Assembly (NCBI GenBank): GCA_018873225.1
Contig: JAEILZ010000002.1
Coordinates: forward strand, 5,580,001 to 5,644,000
Direction of reading: 5' to 3'
From: [Phialemoniopsis] sp. UDSM-2020
Taxonomy: Eukaryota > Ascomycota > Sordariomycetes > Thyridiales > Thyridiaceae
Length of the DNA stretch: 64,000 bases
Shown here: positions 13,554-24,389 of the stretch, one piece after another
Layout: the number at the start of each line of letters is the position of its first letter
How positions within the stretch are numbered: position 1 is the first letter of the stretch
The notes under the pieces: generated by a model
Seen by the model: only the letters and a program-made list of their open reading frames with translations
The model's database searches: none
What the model was told of the DNA's origin: nothing
Program-made: the position numbers and the translations under genes

Positions 13554-14287
13554 GATTGGCTTGGGCTAGGTAGGTAGAAGAGGTATGTAAGATCGGCCCG
13601 AGTTTTCGAGGCTGACTTGCGTTGACGAGAAGTGATCTTTGAACGCCAGGCGGGAATCGTGAGGCAATTATCAATGAATCTCGTCGCTGTCTCGATACCT
13701 TGCTTATCGTACGCGGAGTCCGACACACACCAATCTCAGTAATCCTCAGTAATCCTCAGCTGAGACTGGATTTCGAACAGCCCAGATGTGGTGTGTTAGT
13801 CTCGTGAGATCAGATCTGGACCTGGCTATGAAAAAGTCCCGACTGCGACGTAAGCAAGAAGCGATGGATTCTGCCTGACCGCGGCGAAGGCTTGTCGTGG
13901 TGCAGTGCGAATGGGGATGCAGTAAGACACGCGGCGTGCAGCGCGGCTCGGCCTCCGATTCCCACCACCGGAAGAACCCCCGAGTCCCCGACCATCCTCT
14001 TGGCCCCCACGATTTTCATTTGTCGTCGTCTTGGCTTCCAGGTTCCAAATCTTGTGCAGTTATGGTGCAATAGGCCAAAAATGGTGTCCGGCTGCCTGGG
14101 CCAGCCCGTCCTGCATGAGCCAAACCTGTACGGCGGATTGATTCTGCAGCAAATTCAAGACATCTTTCTGCAAAGCGGATAAAGTAATGTATTGTACAGT
14201 TTATCATCTTCTTTCTAACGGTGCACACCAGAGAAATTGTCTGCTGACAAGGGGGCATCCCTGCCGATCATGGTACACGTCACCCCT
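13554..14287. promoter_or_regulatory. Promoter region of the 13.1-13.6 kb membrane protein gene
   Basis: This gap contains the 5' flank of the leftward membrane-protein gene and the 3' flank of the Zn2Cys6 gene. It includes a tandem 10-base repeat (listed separately). I see no credible coding sequence. Confidence 0.45.
13735..13759. repeat. Tandem 10-bp repeat upstream of membrane protein gene
   Basis: The unit CTCAGTAATC occurs twice in a row, followed by a partial third copy, CTCAG. It lies about 180 bases upstream of the leftward ATG at 13553. It could be a repeated regulator site, or chance. Confidence 0.6.
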
Positions 14288-15808
14288 TCAAGCTTCCTGG
14301 TACACGATTTCGTGAAGCCTACGGATCTCTTCCCTCAGTGCCTCGATTCCAATCCTATCTGTGGTTTCATCACCACTTGCCTCCCGTCTCAGCACGATAT
14401 CGATCAGCTGCTGGGGAAGGGCACTGCTGTGAGACTTATTCTCGCAACCCTCGCCCCCAGAATCGCCCTCGCATTCATCCGGAGAGCCAAGCAAACGTCC
14501 AATTCTGTCTATTAGCCGAAGCACAGCCTGGGTGAGAACGATGATCTGTAGGTCTGGATCCGGTGGTATCGAGACCTCGTCTATATGGAAAATGGAAATT
14601 GTAAAGAGGGTGATCTGGCGATGAGTGGCGAGCAGTGCCGCTCGGATAGCGGCAAACGCGTCTCGCGATAGGTGCATGAGATTGGTGTGGCAGGAGAGCA
14701 ATAAAAGGCTCGAGGGCATGTCAAGAATAGCATTGTGGGTTGCATCCGGCTCGTGCAGCAGCTTGGCATTGCTACTGTCTGGTCTGATCCGTTTCCGCGG
14801 CGGCCCACCTCCCGCCTCGGACAGGCGACGGCCCTTCGGACCCTCGCTGTCTGCCACTTCGGCAGGGCTCAGAAGAAGGTTTATCGATGTGGCGCTTTGA
14901 TTGCGACTGCCGTGCTGATCGTACGCGGTGGACTGAGTTGACTCCCTTCTGGAGCCGAGAATATCAACGAGAAGCCTATGATATGTCTGTAGGCCGTGCA
15001 TCATAAAGACCACCGCATCAGAGAGAGAATGGTTTCCATCTGGCGGTGTAGGCAAGGCCTTCGAGCTCATGCCCGGGTGAATACCCGTGTACTTGCTTGC
15101 CATGGGCCTTACAACTCCCAATTGTCGATAAAGTTGCATGTTCAAGTCCGACAACTCCTGCATTGTTTCCGGGCGGATCGGCCGAAATCCGCCATGATTG
15201 TTGACTGTTGTTGCGTTGGCGTCGGTCACAGTAACTTCGTCTTTGGGAAGAATTGGTATGGACTGGTCCAAAGTGAGATCCAAGGCTGGGTTGAGGTAGT
15301 GTTCTGGCGATATGTCCAAGTTGTTGTGATCTTCTATTGTGGGGTCTCCTGAGAGGGAGAAATCGAAGGACTCCAAGTATTGCACCGTGATGCCCCGCAA
15401 GAGTGGATCAACCGCCTCATCAAAATCATGCCCTGACCAAGCGTCACCGTTCGGCGTAAAGCCCGCAGATGATGGTGCTTGAGATGAAGCTGTGGGCAAA
15501 GCCGGTGATTGTGTTGGTTGGGGAGGATTGTACGTGTTGCCTGTGCTGTCTCGCTGCTCTTTGTCTGTCCTTCTCGGCCTGCCCATACGCACAGACGAGT
15601 CGATGATGCACGTTGCGCCAGCTTTTTGGCACCTCTCGCACGGATCATTGGGGTTTGCTGATCGTATACATCGCAGTTTCTGACCTCGACATCTGTCGCA
15701 CGCTAGCTGCTGAGTTCGCTCTCGTCTGGGAGGCTTTGCGATCTCCAACCCTGACTTGAACCCCGAGAAGCAGCCAGAAGAGTCTGAACGCGGCATACTT
15801 GATATCAT
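14288..15808 (-). CDS. Zn(II)2Cys6 transcription factor, probable cluster regulator
   Basis: This gene encodes about 506 residues in one exon, starting at the ATG at 15808 (a second in-frame ATG is at 15796). The binuclear zinc cluster has Cys37, 40, 47, 57, 60 and 67, spaced CX2CX6CX9CX2CX6C. A basic linker ending in MGRPRR follows. The longer third spacer and the short Ser/Thr/Pro-rich middle region resemble AflR-type regulators of secondary-metabolite clusters. The C-terminal half has helical Leu-rich sequence (MPSSLLLLSCHTNLMHLSRD region) but no clear Fungal_trans core. It lies about 2.9 kb from the PKS-NRPS start with only the small membrane proteins between, so it probably activates the cluster. 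That role is inferred from position. Confidence 0.88.
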   Translation of the reverse strand: MISSMPRSDSSGCFSGFKSGLEIAKPPRRERTQQLACDRCRGQKLRCIRSANPNDPCERCQKAGATCIIDSSVRMGRPRRTDKEQRDSTGNTYNPPQPTQSPALPTASSQAPSSAGFTPNGDAWSGHDFDEAVDPLLRGITVQYLESFDFSLSGDPTIEDHNNLDISPEHYLNPALDLTLDQSIPILPKDEVTVTDANATTVNNHGGFRPIRPETMQELSDLNMQLYRQLGVVRPMASKYTGIHPGMSSKALPTPPDGNHSLSDAVVFMMHGLQTYHRLLVDILGSRRESTQSTAYDQHGSRNQSATSINLLLSPAEVADSEGPKGRRLSEAGGGPPRKRIRPDSSNAKLLHEPDATHNAILDMPSSLLLLSCHTNLMHLSRDAFAAIRAALLATHRQITLFTISIFHIDEVSIPPDPDLQIIVLTQAVLRLIDRIGRLLGSPDECEGDSGGEGCENKSHSSALPQQLIDIVLRREASGDETTDRIGIEALREEIRRLHEIVYQEA

Positions 15809-17995
15809 CGAGGTCAGATTGCAAAAGGACGGGTAGACAAGGCAGCTCGGTCGTACACAGCTATGGGCCCTGGTTCCAAATAACGATGGTGATAGTGTGT
15901 ATTTTATGCTATGGAACCTACATGATGGTGCCACACACCTGCATTTACGGCTCCAGCCCTCACTGGCCAGACGAGGAAACTGGTAACAGCTTGCCACGAG
16001 AGCAGCTGGAACGGAAAGTCCCGAATCTTTTATCTGAGCAGTGTAAGTAGTGTAGTAGTACAAGACATATGCAGCTAAAGGATGCGCAACGCCCCCAAAA
16101 ACCGGGTTGGTTGACCAACTAACACACTGTCTGACGAGCACGCACACTGTCTGGTCTGACCAGCTGCAGGATGAGTATGAGTCTATTTTCGGGATGGGGA
16201 GATAGCATGTACCGCGACATTCACCCCTGCCCATGAGCCGAAATGATGGTTACAGTTGATCCATCGGTATCAGATCTGTCGAAATTGTTGGTCCCTAGAT
16301 TCGCCAGTTCAGGAAGCTCCTTAGTTCTCAAACCAATACCCCTCAAAACTCTGCCCTTCCAAGGTTCATATAGAAGTTGTCTCGGCTCTTGTTTTCATCC
16401 AGTCAGCGGGTAAGCGGGCCAATGATTTGTAGTGACGAACAAAAGCCCTGGGATCACGTCCCTAACGCCGTATACGAGAAGAGCAGGATGAGGAGCAGGA
16501 CACGGGGTCTTGGTGATGAAAGTCTCAACTTACATGACAATAGCACTAAAAGGGCATGGTCTTCAAACCTTAGATGCGTAGTCTCTTCCCTATGGCGGCT
16601 GCCAGGGTCTTCGACAACCAACGGCGGATCCAGGATCAGAATCCTGTGCAAAAGGCCTGCGAAGAGGCACCGGATTCGGTCACATATCAGCGAGCCCGCT
16701 AGTGGGCTGACAACATCTTCTAGGCACACCTTCTTGTGGCGTTTGTGACGCCCTATCATATATCCTGTGGGGGAAGAACTTTAGGATGTTGCAATGGGAG
16801 AGATGACGCGCACAGTTCGAAATCCTCACAGAAGCCTGCCTAGCTCAGGAGGAGCCGTCGTCAGCCCGGCTGTCATACCAGCTAGCCATCGCGCTAAATG
16901 GCGCAATGGAGGGGAGCGTCAGCGCGGGTGGCGTCAGCGTCGGCTAGGTCGAGCTGCTTCTGCCGTGTTGTCGGTCGCTAGCGAACGGCAACATTGCCAA
17001 CGTGTCGGCGCCTGCGGCCCGCCGGGCTCGCGTGTGTGGCGCAGGGCACTGGTGCGAAGGAATCGAGCGAGTAATGGTGATTTCGCCAGCAGATGAGATG
17101 GTGGGCTCGGGTCGCACGCCGTCCCGCGTCTGCTTCCTTCGGGACCCGTTTGGGCGAATAGAGTTGTGACCTGGCTCTTCATCCTGCAGTCGGGCTGACA
17201 TGGGGCAAGCTTATCACCACGTTTAAGCGACTTGGTTGGCCCGGTTGTCTTTCAGAGCGGGCTCGACACGAGGGTCCTTACCTTGTACATTGTTTTCTCT
17301 GGGGCCGGGGGTCAGCCCCGCTCGTGCAGTGAACGAGAGAGTCTGGAGTACGGAGTAATGTTCTCGAGGCAGAACACCGTGCTGACGCTATCCTTAAATC
17401 ATGCAACTCGATCGAAGTGCGAGAACTAGATGCTGAAGGCCTAGATCGCTAGGCAAAGTCGAGTTCTGTGCACTTCGTAGCGAAGACATTGTATGCAAGT
17501 TTCGGGCAACAGAAGAATTCCTTGGCCATTTCGTAGCCTGGTTTTACCGGCTGGTAAAAATTTGGGGCTTAGAGACTTTTACATTTGTTGTTCCCCCAAC
17601 ACCACGTTATTAAGTGGCGGAAGCTACCTTATCTAATGTCCAAAAGTTGCGACTTATGTCAAACTACATGTTAGCGGTCCGCGTTCTTCGCTTATCTTAT
17701 CTCCTGAATAGACCTCTGAAATTATCTACGTTAAGACACTATCATATATTAATCATATGTCAACGCAATTCCTGTAGTAGGTATCTTGATTCGGGCCAAA
17801 CAGTCATGATCCGGTCCTATCTTCTTACTCTTTCTCAGTCTCGAATTTGCCTGTCCAGATTTATGACACTTTCAGTTCGCAGGTCGACTTCGATCATAGT
17901 TATCTCTTCGAACAATGGATCTATATCGTGGACTTGTCCTGGAGACAGACATAGTATCCCAGGGTAGTACGATAAAATGTCGAAGAATGCTATTG
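15809..17995. other. Gene-poor 2.2 kb region with a shift from GC-rich to AT-rich sequence
   Basis: Open frames here are short and lack protein-like character. About 16.8-17.2 kb is GC-rich. From about 17.4 to 18.0 kb the sequence becomes clearly AT-rich, with many TA steps. The AT-rich part borders the decayed AAA-ATPase gene, so it may be its eroded 3' part, possibly affected by repeat-induced point mutation. That last point is inference. Confidence 0.45.
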
Positions 17996-19745
17996 CTAGA
18001 TATAAGGAACATGCCCGAGTTCACGGCTATACGGTGACTCACCAGTGGTATATCGGCACTTTAACGGATTGTCCAGCGATCTCTTCTCCATGAAAGAGCC
18101 ATAGGTATGTAGCAAAGTGATAGCTTGCCAGTTGAGCACCATCCCAAACCTGTCTGCTAGCTTGCCAATGATACGGGTGTTGTCTGATTGAGCCACAAAG
18201 GAGAGCAAATCGAGCTCAACATACGGCCTGTGAGCGTTCTCGGCAACAGCTTTGCGAAGGAGGTATGCATCAGCAATCACAACGCAATCTTAGTTGCCCC
18301 AATGGTTGGATCAAGCGTTTCATACCTTTAGTGAATGATTTGCAACGAGACAGAGTCCCTCTGAGCGAGAAGATTAGACCAGCTCCTCGACTAGGCTTGA
18401 GAGGAGCTAAATTCCTTCCCTTATCACGAAGGAAAAAGCCCGCCACGAGATCTGCGACAGTATCCCTTTGTGGGACCTTTAAAGAATGTAGAGGTCGTGC
18501 TTCCCAAGTGACAGGCTCCAACTTAGACACGCAGAGTTCACAAGCGAACCTCTGAGTGTCCAACAGGTATGCAGTCACATAACCCAAGCAGGTCAGTAAT
18601 ACCTCGTCTGTTGCTGAGCCCGGTGTCGCAGCACTTATATCAAAGACTTTGGGTTCGGGTACACCTGCAGAATTAATTCCATTCTTGATCCCCATTAGCC
18701 CAGAGTCGAGGATAACACGCTCTTTGATCTATTTAAATGTCAGCAAAGTTATGCTACTTCTCGGTTACAGACAGAGCATACTTACGACACAGCTGGACTC
18801 GACTCGATCTGGCGGTAGATCTTTGACGAGCATCTGCATGATATGATAATAATCAAGGAACACAAGTCCGGAATACTGCCACATGCTTATAGCCTGTGCT
18901 TTGAACAGCATGACGTATTTTCTTCCTCGATCAGTCAGCCTCTTTCTAATAGTGGCTTGTTCTTCATACGGCAGGAGTCCTAGTGGAATCGTTAAGAGGT
19001 CTTGCACAACTTTCTCTCCACTGAACTCGGGTATGGACCAGATGGTAAAGCCTCGACAGACGTGGCGGCCTGTGAATTCCCACTGTTGGCACCGGATCTC
19101 AAGCGCGCGGTACTGGTCATTCAACACAAAGTTTGTCCTTTCCACCTTGCCACACCTTTCCCAGTCCCAACCGTCTGGGCACCGGGACGTGCCACTGTAG
19201 ACGATCGTTCCTGGTGGGAAAAGTGTCCAAAGAATGCCGAAAGTAATCTTTCCACTTCCCCGTAGGCGCTCACACTCTGCAAAGGTGTCCGCAAAGTGCT
19301 CCTCGATGAATCGGGTGACTACTTCAATCTGACTTGTCTGCTTGTCCTGTTTTGCCAGTCTGGCCTTAAGCTCGCCGTAGGCAAAGTAAAGGTCATGGAA
19401 GGGCGATGGTATGGACCTCGACAGGCTGTGTCTGCGCTTCTCGAGTTTGATAGGCGTTTTGAGACTGCTAAGAAGTTGTTGTAGATCTGCGGTCATGATC
19501 TCGTACGTCACACTGTTTGAGCCACTACTGCTGTCAGTGTGAGACTCTAAGTATGCAACTCCATCTCGTGGAGGTGGCGTAGCTGGCGTAGGCGAAGCCT
19601 GCGAGGATGTTGGATTCGAGACTGATACATCATTTCCGTCCATACCCTCCTCTGGAATGATTGACCTCCTGCCTTTGCTAAGACGCCTTCCGAGTAGGTC
19701 GTCGAAAGTCGCAAAATGGTCGTTATTAGAGCTTGCCATGGTCAT
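17996..19745 (-). pseudogene. Decayed AAA-ATPase gene (DUF7025-type fungal AAA protein)
   Basis: Exon 1 (18786-19745) and exon 2 (18326-18728) join cleanly across a 57-base GTAAGT intron. They encode a well-preserved N-terminal region typical of large fungal AAA proteins, with blocks such as YHIMQMLVKDLPPDRVESS and LDTQRFACELCVSKLEP. The ATPase core is degraded. Where a GxxGxGKT Walker A is expected the sequence reads RGTLSRCKS, and the Walker B DEAD position reads LLHTYGSFMEKRS. The next junction needs an intron of only about 37 bases. After FMEKRSL the sequence jumps to something like a much later block (NPLKCRY), as if a segment was lost, and the frame soon ends. Start alternatives are 19739 and 19805. 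A diverged non-ATPase protein is the other option. Confidence 0.62.
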
Positions 19746-20183
19746 GCGCGTTTCGTGGAGTGGGAACAAATGCTGCTTCCAGTGCTGGTTTGGGCGGAAA
19801 AGCAAGGCTTTTTCTTTCCTTCATCGACAACGGTGACTCACGTCGTATATGCAGGGGGCCTTGTGTTACTCGGCCTTTGCCATGCTTACTAGTGTGTATA
19901 GTGGCGGCATTCTATTTGTCTGTTTTCCTTGATGCATGCATATATTGATTTCGAAAAAACATGCATTTGTCAGCCCATTTTTTGGGCGGGGTTATTAATC
20001 GTGAACGTCACCAAGCATTATTGTGAGCAGGCTCTAACGTCAGAATCTCTCCCGTAGACTAGAGTGAACTGTCTCAAGCAAGACTTTTGTACTGCCTACC
20101 AACCTACTCCCCTTTATGAACCAAAATAAGATCTAACCACTTCATCAGACTACTTCCAATCCACTACCTCGTGTCGAGCAGTG
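19746..20183. promoter_or_regulatory. Divergent intergenic region
   Basis: About 440 bases lie between the leftward AAA-type gene and the rightward 770-residue gene. I see no coding sequence and no distinct motif. Confidence 0.4.
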
Positions 20184-22496
20184 ATGCCACCCAGGAGACA
20201 GCGATGTTACCCGCTAGGAGAAACAAATCACGCACCGAGGACGCCGAATGACAGTTCTCAGGAAGACAATCCCACCGCGGTACCTGGGATCGACCGGTTT
20301 GTAGGCAGAATCATGAGATTTGCACGAGCGTCTAAATGGGACGAGGATGTCTTCAGCAACGCGGGTGACACCAAGAACCGGGTAAAAATGCCTCTTTTCG
20401 GAGATCTGTCATTATACGATGTTCAGGTGAAGGCTAGAGACTCTTTATGGGAGCTCGAAGCAACGCGCCTAGTAAGGGCAGCTCAGGCGGGCATTGAGTC
20501 ATTGGTGCTTCCTAGACGACATATGCCAGAACCAATTCAGCGTGAGAGCTTCGTGACTCTGGCTGCAGCGGCAGATCAGATTCTCTGCGCTCTACACATA
20601 TATTCCCTGGACGATCAAATAGTGCTGCAAACATTCCATGAGCCTTCGGTCGATAGAGGTCGATGGGACCAAAGTCATGTCGCTTTGGCTAACCGCCTGA
20701 ATGCTGCTCAAACCCTTCCTGGGCAACATCGTCACGTACCGAATGCTGATGGTGAATACTATATCGGTCAGCGAGGCTGGCAGACCAGTTCTTTTCAACC
20801 ACCAACCCCTGCGACTACAGGGCTGCTAGGCGTTCTCGGGCAAGTAAACAATTCACAACAATACTGCGCTTTGGTCGACCACATTACAGCTGTTCTCGCT
20901 CATATTTCTACCCAATGCGTTGAGAGCTCTTATTGGAACATGGTGGTTTTAGCAGTGTTGGTCAAACTGTCCACCAAACTCAAAGTCATCGCTATCGATC
21001 TTCCACAATTCGCGGCGAGTAGCATTCGTCGGAGCCATCTCCATTCCTTCACTCGCGATCACGAAGACCTGGACAGTCGATGGGAGTTTCCACTCCTTGA
21101 CAACCAAGATGCAGTCCACTTACGTTATTGTGCGGAGAATGCCATAGTGGGGCGTTGGCTGGAGGATTGTCTGAAGGGAACTCTCATTGAGTTGGGCGCG
21201 CGCCGGCCGCTCTATGTGCCCCTTGACCAGATAGACACGTTGGCACTAGTTTTCCGCACGGGAGTAAACGAGGCATCAAGTCTCATGCTCCAGGACCGGC
21301 ATGGAAATGTTGGCGGGACGAGTGAGGTGCTTGCGATTGTATTCGCATCGCAGGCACTGCGGCTTAGTGTTGATTTGGGTCTGCTGGTTGGCACGCAGTC
21401 CCAACCGCGGAGTACATCGCCTCAGGCTGTGGACATGGCAATGAACAAGAAGGCCACGTTGGAATTCTCCTGGGAGCAGGGTTACGACGGCAATTGTCTC
21501 ACCCAGGACATCGACATCGAAATCGAGGCCAGGGAGCTCGTCTATTTTGCCGACCTCGTGACAGTCCTCGTTCCGTTCTCATTTGCCCAACCGTCCTTGG
21601 GAGAACAATTCAAACTGGTCATTCAGAGAATGTCTGTACTGCCGGCATTTGGTGAACCCAGTCCGATTGAGCCAAACATCAATTTCACCGCTATGATCAG
21701 TCTGAAACGACCAATCGCAGGCAAAATGGCCTCGGTCACTTCTCGAGCCAACTTCCAAAACCACAGGCATTTATCCGCCGGGATGTTCGACGGTGTTGCT
21801 CAAGACGCTGTATCGTTGTCGGAGTCGCTTCTTGCACAAAACCATCTTCAACTTTTCGGCCCGCCTAGCGATGATATTCGCTCTCTTACAAAGAAAGGCA
21901 TTGCGAAGGATAAGATACGTGATTCTACATCGAAGCTACAGGCACTTCAACGTCTTGCAGAGGAATGGATCATTGACGAGACCTCAATTGTCGTCCAGTG
22001 CCAGGGTTATGTGTGGTCTGTCGTACTCTTTTGCTCGATTCTGGTTCTGGGGGGTTTGATGATTGGATTATTGGTTGGGGAACGAATTACCGGCGTTGAC
22101 CCCTTCAATGTGACAAACTTCTTTTGGGTTGTTGCCGGCCTTGTCATTCTCATCGGCAAGAGTACCCGAGTCTCCGATTGGCCCTGGCGCGACTTTCTCC
22201 TGGGCAGAGTGAGGTGTCGCACCGTCTCCGAGCTGCGGAGCGTGACCGGCGTGGATTCGCAGGATATCATTAAGTTGCTCCTCTCAACACAGAACGACAG
22301 CAAATTGAAGATACGTGGACCGTACAACAAACCCTTTAGGAATACCGCCGGGGAGGGGCTGTCAATCGATGTAAAACCTCGGCTTCAGACTCTAATCGCC
22401 TGTGGCCTAATTCCTCTGAAAGTCTTAACCCTTCTTGGTCCACGTTTGGTCTTTATTGATCTTACACAGACTTTAAGGTCTAGTCGCTTGATTTAA
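20184..22496 (+). CDS. Conserved fungal membrane protein of unknown function (770 aa)
   Basis: An uninterrupted frame of 770 residues starts at the ATG at 20184. The first 600 residues are mostly soluble and lack motifs I can name. Near the C-terminus two hydrophobic segments (about residues 612-636 and 645-660) flank a short loop. After them comes a basic stretch containing DWPWRDFLLGRVRCRTVSELRS in parts, and then a soluble tail. I recognise this arrangement as common in proteins of filamentous ascomycetes that carry no functional annotation. The 3' end converges with a small membrane-protein gene 245 bases away. No function is claimed. Confidence 0.85.
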   Translation: MPPRRQRCYPLGETNHAPRTPNDSSQEDNPTAVPGIDRFVGRIMRFARASKWDEDVFSNAGDTKNRVKMPLFGDLSLYDVQVKARDSLWELEATRLVRAAQAGIESLVLPRRHMPEPIQRESFVTLAAAADQILCALHIYSLDDQIVLQTFHEPSVDRGRWDQSHVALANRLNAAQTLPGQHRHVPNADGEYYIGQRGWQTSSFQPPTPATTGLLGVLGQVNNSQQYCALVDHITAVLAHISTQCVESSYWNMVVLAVLVKLSTKLKVIAIDLPQFAASSIRRSHLHSFTRDHEDLDSRWEFPLLDNQDAVHLRYCAENAIVGRWLEDCLKGTLIELGARRPLYVPLDQIDTLALVFRTGVNEASSLMLQDRHGNVGGTSEVLAIVFASQALRLSVDLGLLVGTQSQPRSTSPQAVDMAMNKKATLEFSWEQGYDGNCLTQDIDIEIEARELVYFADLVTVLVPFSFAQPSLGEQFKLVIQRMSVLPAFGEPSPIEPNINFTAMISLKRPIAGKMASVTSRANFQNHRHLSAGMFDGVAQDAVSLSESLLAQNHLQLFGPPSDDIRSLTKKGIAKDKIRDSTSKLQALQRLAEEWIIDETSIVVQCQGYVWSVVLFCSILVLGGLMIGLLVGERITGVDPFNVTNFFWVVAGLVILIGKSTRVSDWPWRDFLLGRVRCRTVSELRSVTGVDSQDIIKLLLSTQNDSKLKIRGPYNKPFRNTAGEGLSIDVKPRLQTLIACGLIPLKVLTLLGPRLVFIDLTQTLRSSRLI

Positions 22497-22740
22497 GTCA
22501 ATCACTCCAATCGCAAAGAAACCAGCAGAAGAGGAAGAGCTTCAGAAGAGATTCTGTACTGTCCAGTTCCTCCAGCTTCTGAGAAGTTGAGCCAGGTTCC
22601 ACTGGCATTGTCCTCAAACTTGATCTGGATTAAGGTTATTGGTCTCTACAATTCGCAGTTTGCCGAATTTGGGTAAATGTCAATTTAATCTCCATTCAAT
22701 CCAGTCCAATTCATGAATCCTCTGCTCAAACGCACTGCTC

Positions 22741-23283
22741 CTAATTGTCTTTGATATGAGTCTGCCGGGAAACTTGAAGCCTCTGACCTGTGATAAAGTA
22801 GCTAACACTGTTGTACAGAGCTGCCGCTTGAAGTATGATAATGCTAACTGCGATAAATAGAAACACGACCTGAACGAATAACATGCATGTCATGAGGCCG
22901 GCGTAGAAACCCAAGACCCAGGTCGTAGCGTCCTGCAATACTGGCCACCAGAAAAGAAGTTCCAGAAGTAGCCGGATGAAGGTAGTGCCGAGCCAGAACA
23001 TTTCAACAATATGCATCGTGAACACGACTGTGTGCACTGTTGCAATGGCGAAGTTTTTAAGACTTTGCTGATAGGATGGAACGTTACGTCTTGAACATAA
23101 CAGAGAACCATGCCGAGCAACGTAATCGTCTGGTTCGATGGGCCATCGACGCTTGCGCTTGTTTGTTTTTGATCTGGCTGTCCACCACATGATCAGGAAT
23201 GTTGTTGTCACCCAGAAAACGGGATTTGAGACGTAATAGAGGACCGACTCTCGTGGATCGGGAGGGTGCAGATGTCTGCCCAT
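22741..23283 (-). CDS. Small multi-pass membrane protein, function unknown
   Basis: This is 180 residues in one exon from the ATG at 23283. An N-terminal hydrophobic segment (NPVFWVTTTFLIMWW) is followed by a strongly basic loop (SKTNKRKRRW). Three or more long hydrophobic stretches fill residues 70-160. No domain is recognised. It converges on the 770-residue gene. A longer upstream reading (to 23424) is open but lacks protein-like character. Confidence 0.6.
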   Translation of the reverse strand: MGRHLHPPDPRESVLYYVSNPVFWVTTTFLIMWWTARSKTNKRKRRWPIEPDDYVARHGSLLCSRRNVPSYQQSLKNFAIATVHTVVFTMHIVEMFWLGTTFIRLLLELLFWWPVLQDATTWVLGFYAGLMTCMLFVQVVFLFIAVSIIILQAAALYNSVSYFITGQRLQVSRQTHIKDN

Positions 23284-24389
23284 GTTGCCCTGTATGGCCG
23301 CGGGCCTTTTGCTGCGCAGAGCGAAGGAGCAAGAGCAAAACTCACGAGAATGGATGTTACCTCTTGGGAAGTGCGTTTCGCCATAGCTCACGACATTTGG
23401 CGTACGTGTATGCATGGCCAACACACGGAACGACAGGTCCGAATTCCCCCATTGGCGCTTTTGGCGAACGCCAATAGATTGTAGCCCGTGCGTCTTGCAT
23501 CATGCACTGCCGATAAATCGATGCTCACGATAACGAAATCACAATGCCGCCCTTTGCGACACTGCATCGACAGTTTCTGAAGCTAGCATCTGCGAGTGAC
23601 ACTGCATCGCAAAGCTTGGTTGCTGACAGCCACCGAACAAACCCTTCTTTCACCAGCTGCTAGACAGTCTGAAGGTGCCCCATTAAAACCGTCCCCATGG
23701 GGAAAGCTCCATTCCACTTTCAGGCGGCTTCGCCCCAAAAGCTCACCCAATCGTACTGCACCTTGAAGTGGCGAATAACTAACGGAAGAAGCAGCTGAGA
23801 GGCTGCCGGGACGACGTCTCGATTGAGTTACCGAGGTCTCCGCTGCGCGATGCCCATCCGAACGATTTGTTTGCTCACTTAGCGAGCCGCAGCAGGGGTG
23901 GCTATGCTAATTCCGGCGACCGACCGCCTAATGAGATCACACGGGGCACACATGCTTAGCCACGGAGCTAGCATTCGTTAGCATTGTGCTTCTTTCCACG
24001 CACCCTTCGAAATGACGTCTGTTAGCGGCCGAGACTGGGATTGATGTGGCCTAGGCGAGGCGTGCTACAGGGCGGAAATCGGGGCAACCTTCTAGAAGAC
24101 TTCCCCGAAGATCCTAGGCCGGCCAGTTAGTCGGGGTGTTTACATACACAGCCCGCCGCCCGTACGAGAGAGCTGGAAGCTTAAATAGCGGAACGGTTCC
24201 CGCAGCGCTTTTCAGCTGAACCTCGAACTCTGGCTTTTTCGAATTTCGTCGCGTATTCACCGCATAACAAAGCAATAGTCTGTCTTTATCCTTTCCGGCT
24301 GTCTCCTTAGTCTGACAAGCGCTGACCCGAGCAGGAAAGAAAGAAGAGCCTATTACAGAGGAGCCAACCAACCGATATAGCCTTACGCC
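23284..24389. other. 1.1 kb intergenic region
   Basis: This holds the 5' flanks of two divergent genes. A heat-shock-element-like string, TTCTAGAAGACTTC, lies at 24090-24103, about 290 bases upstream of the 109-residue gene. Its third repeat is one base out of register. The leftward open frame of 241 codons at 24114-24839 is a low-complexity shadow. Nothing else was identified. Confidence 0.4.

Noticed and set aside
16815..16830. tRNA B-box-like GTTCGAAATCC
   Set aside because: No A box or foldable cloverleaf is present upstream at a suitable distance.
16794..17200. GC-rich block with a 100-codon frame
   Set aside because: Composition is Arg/Gly/Ser noise on both strands with no start context or splice structure suggesting a gene.
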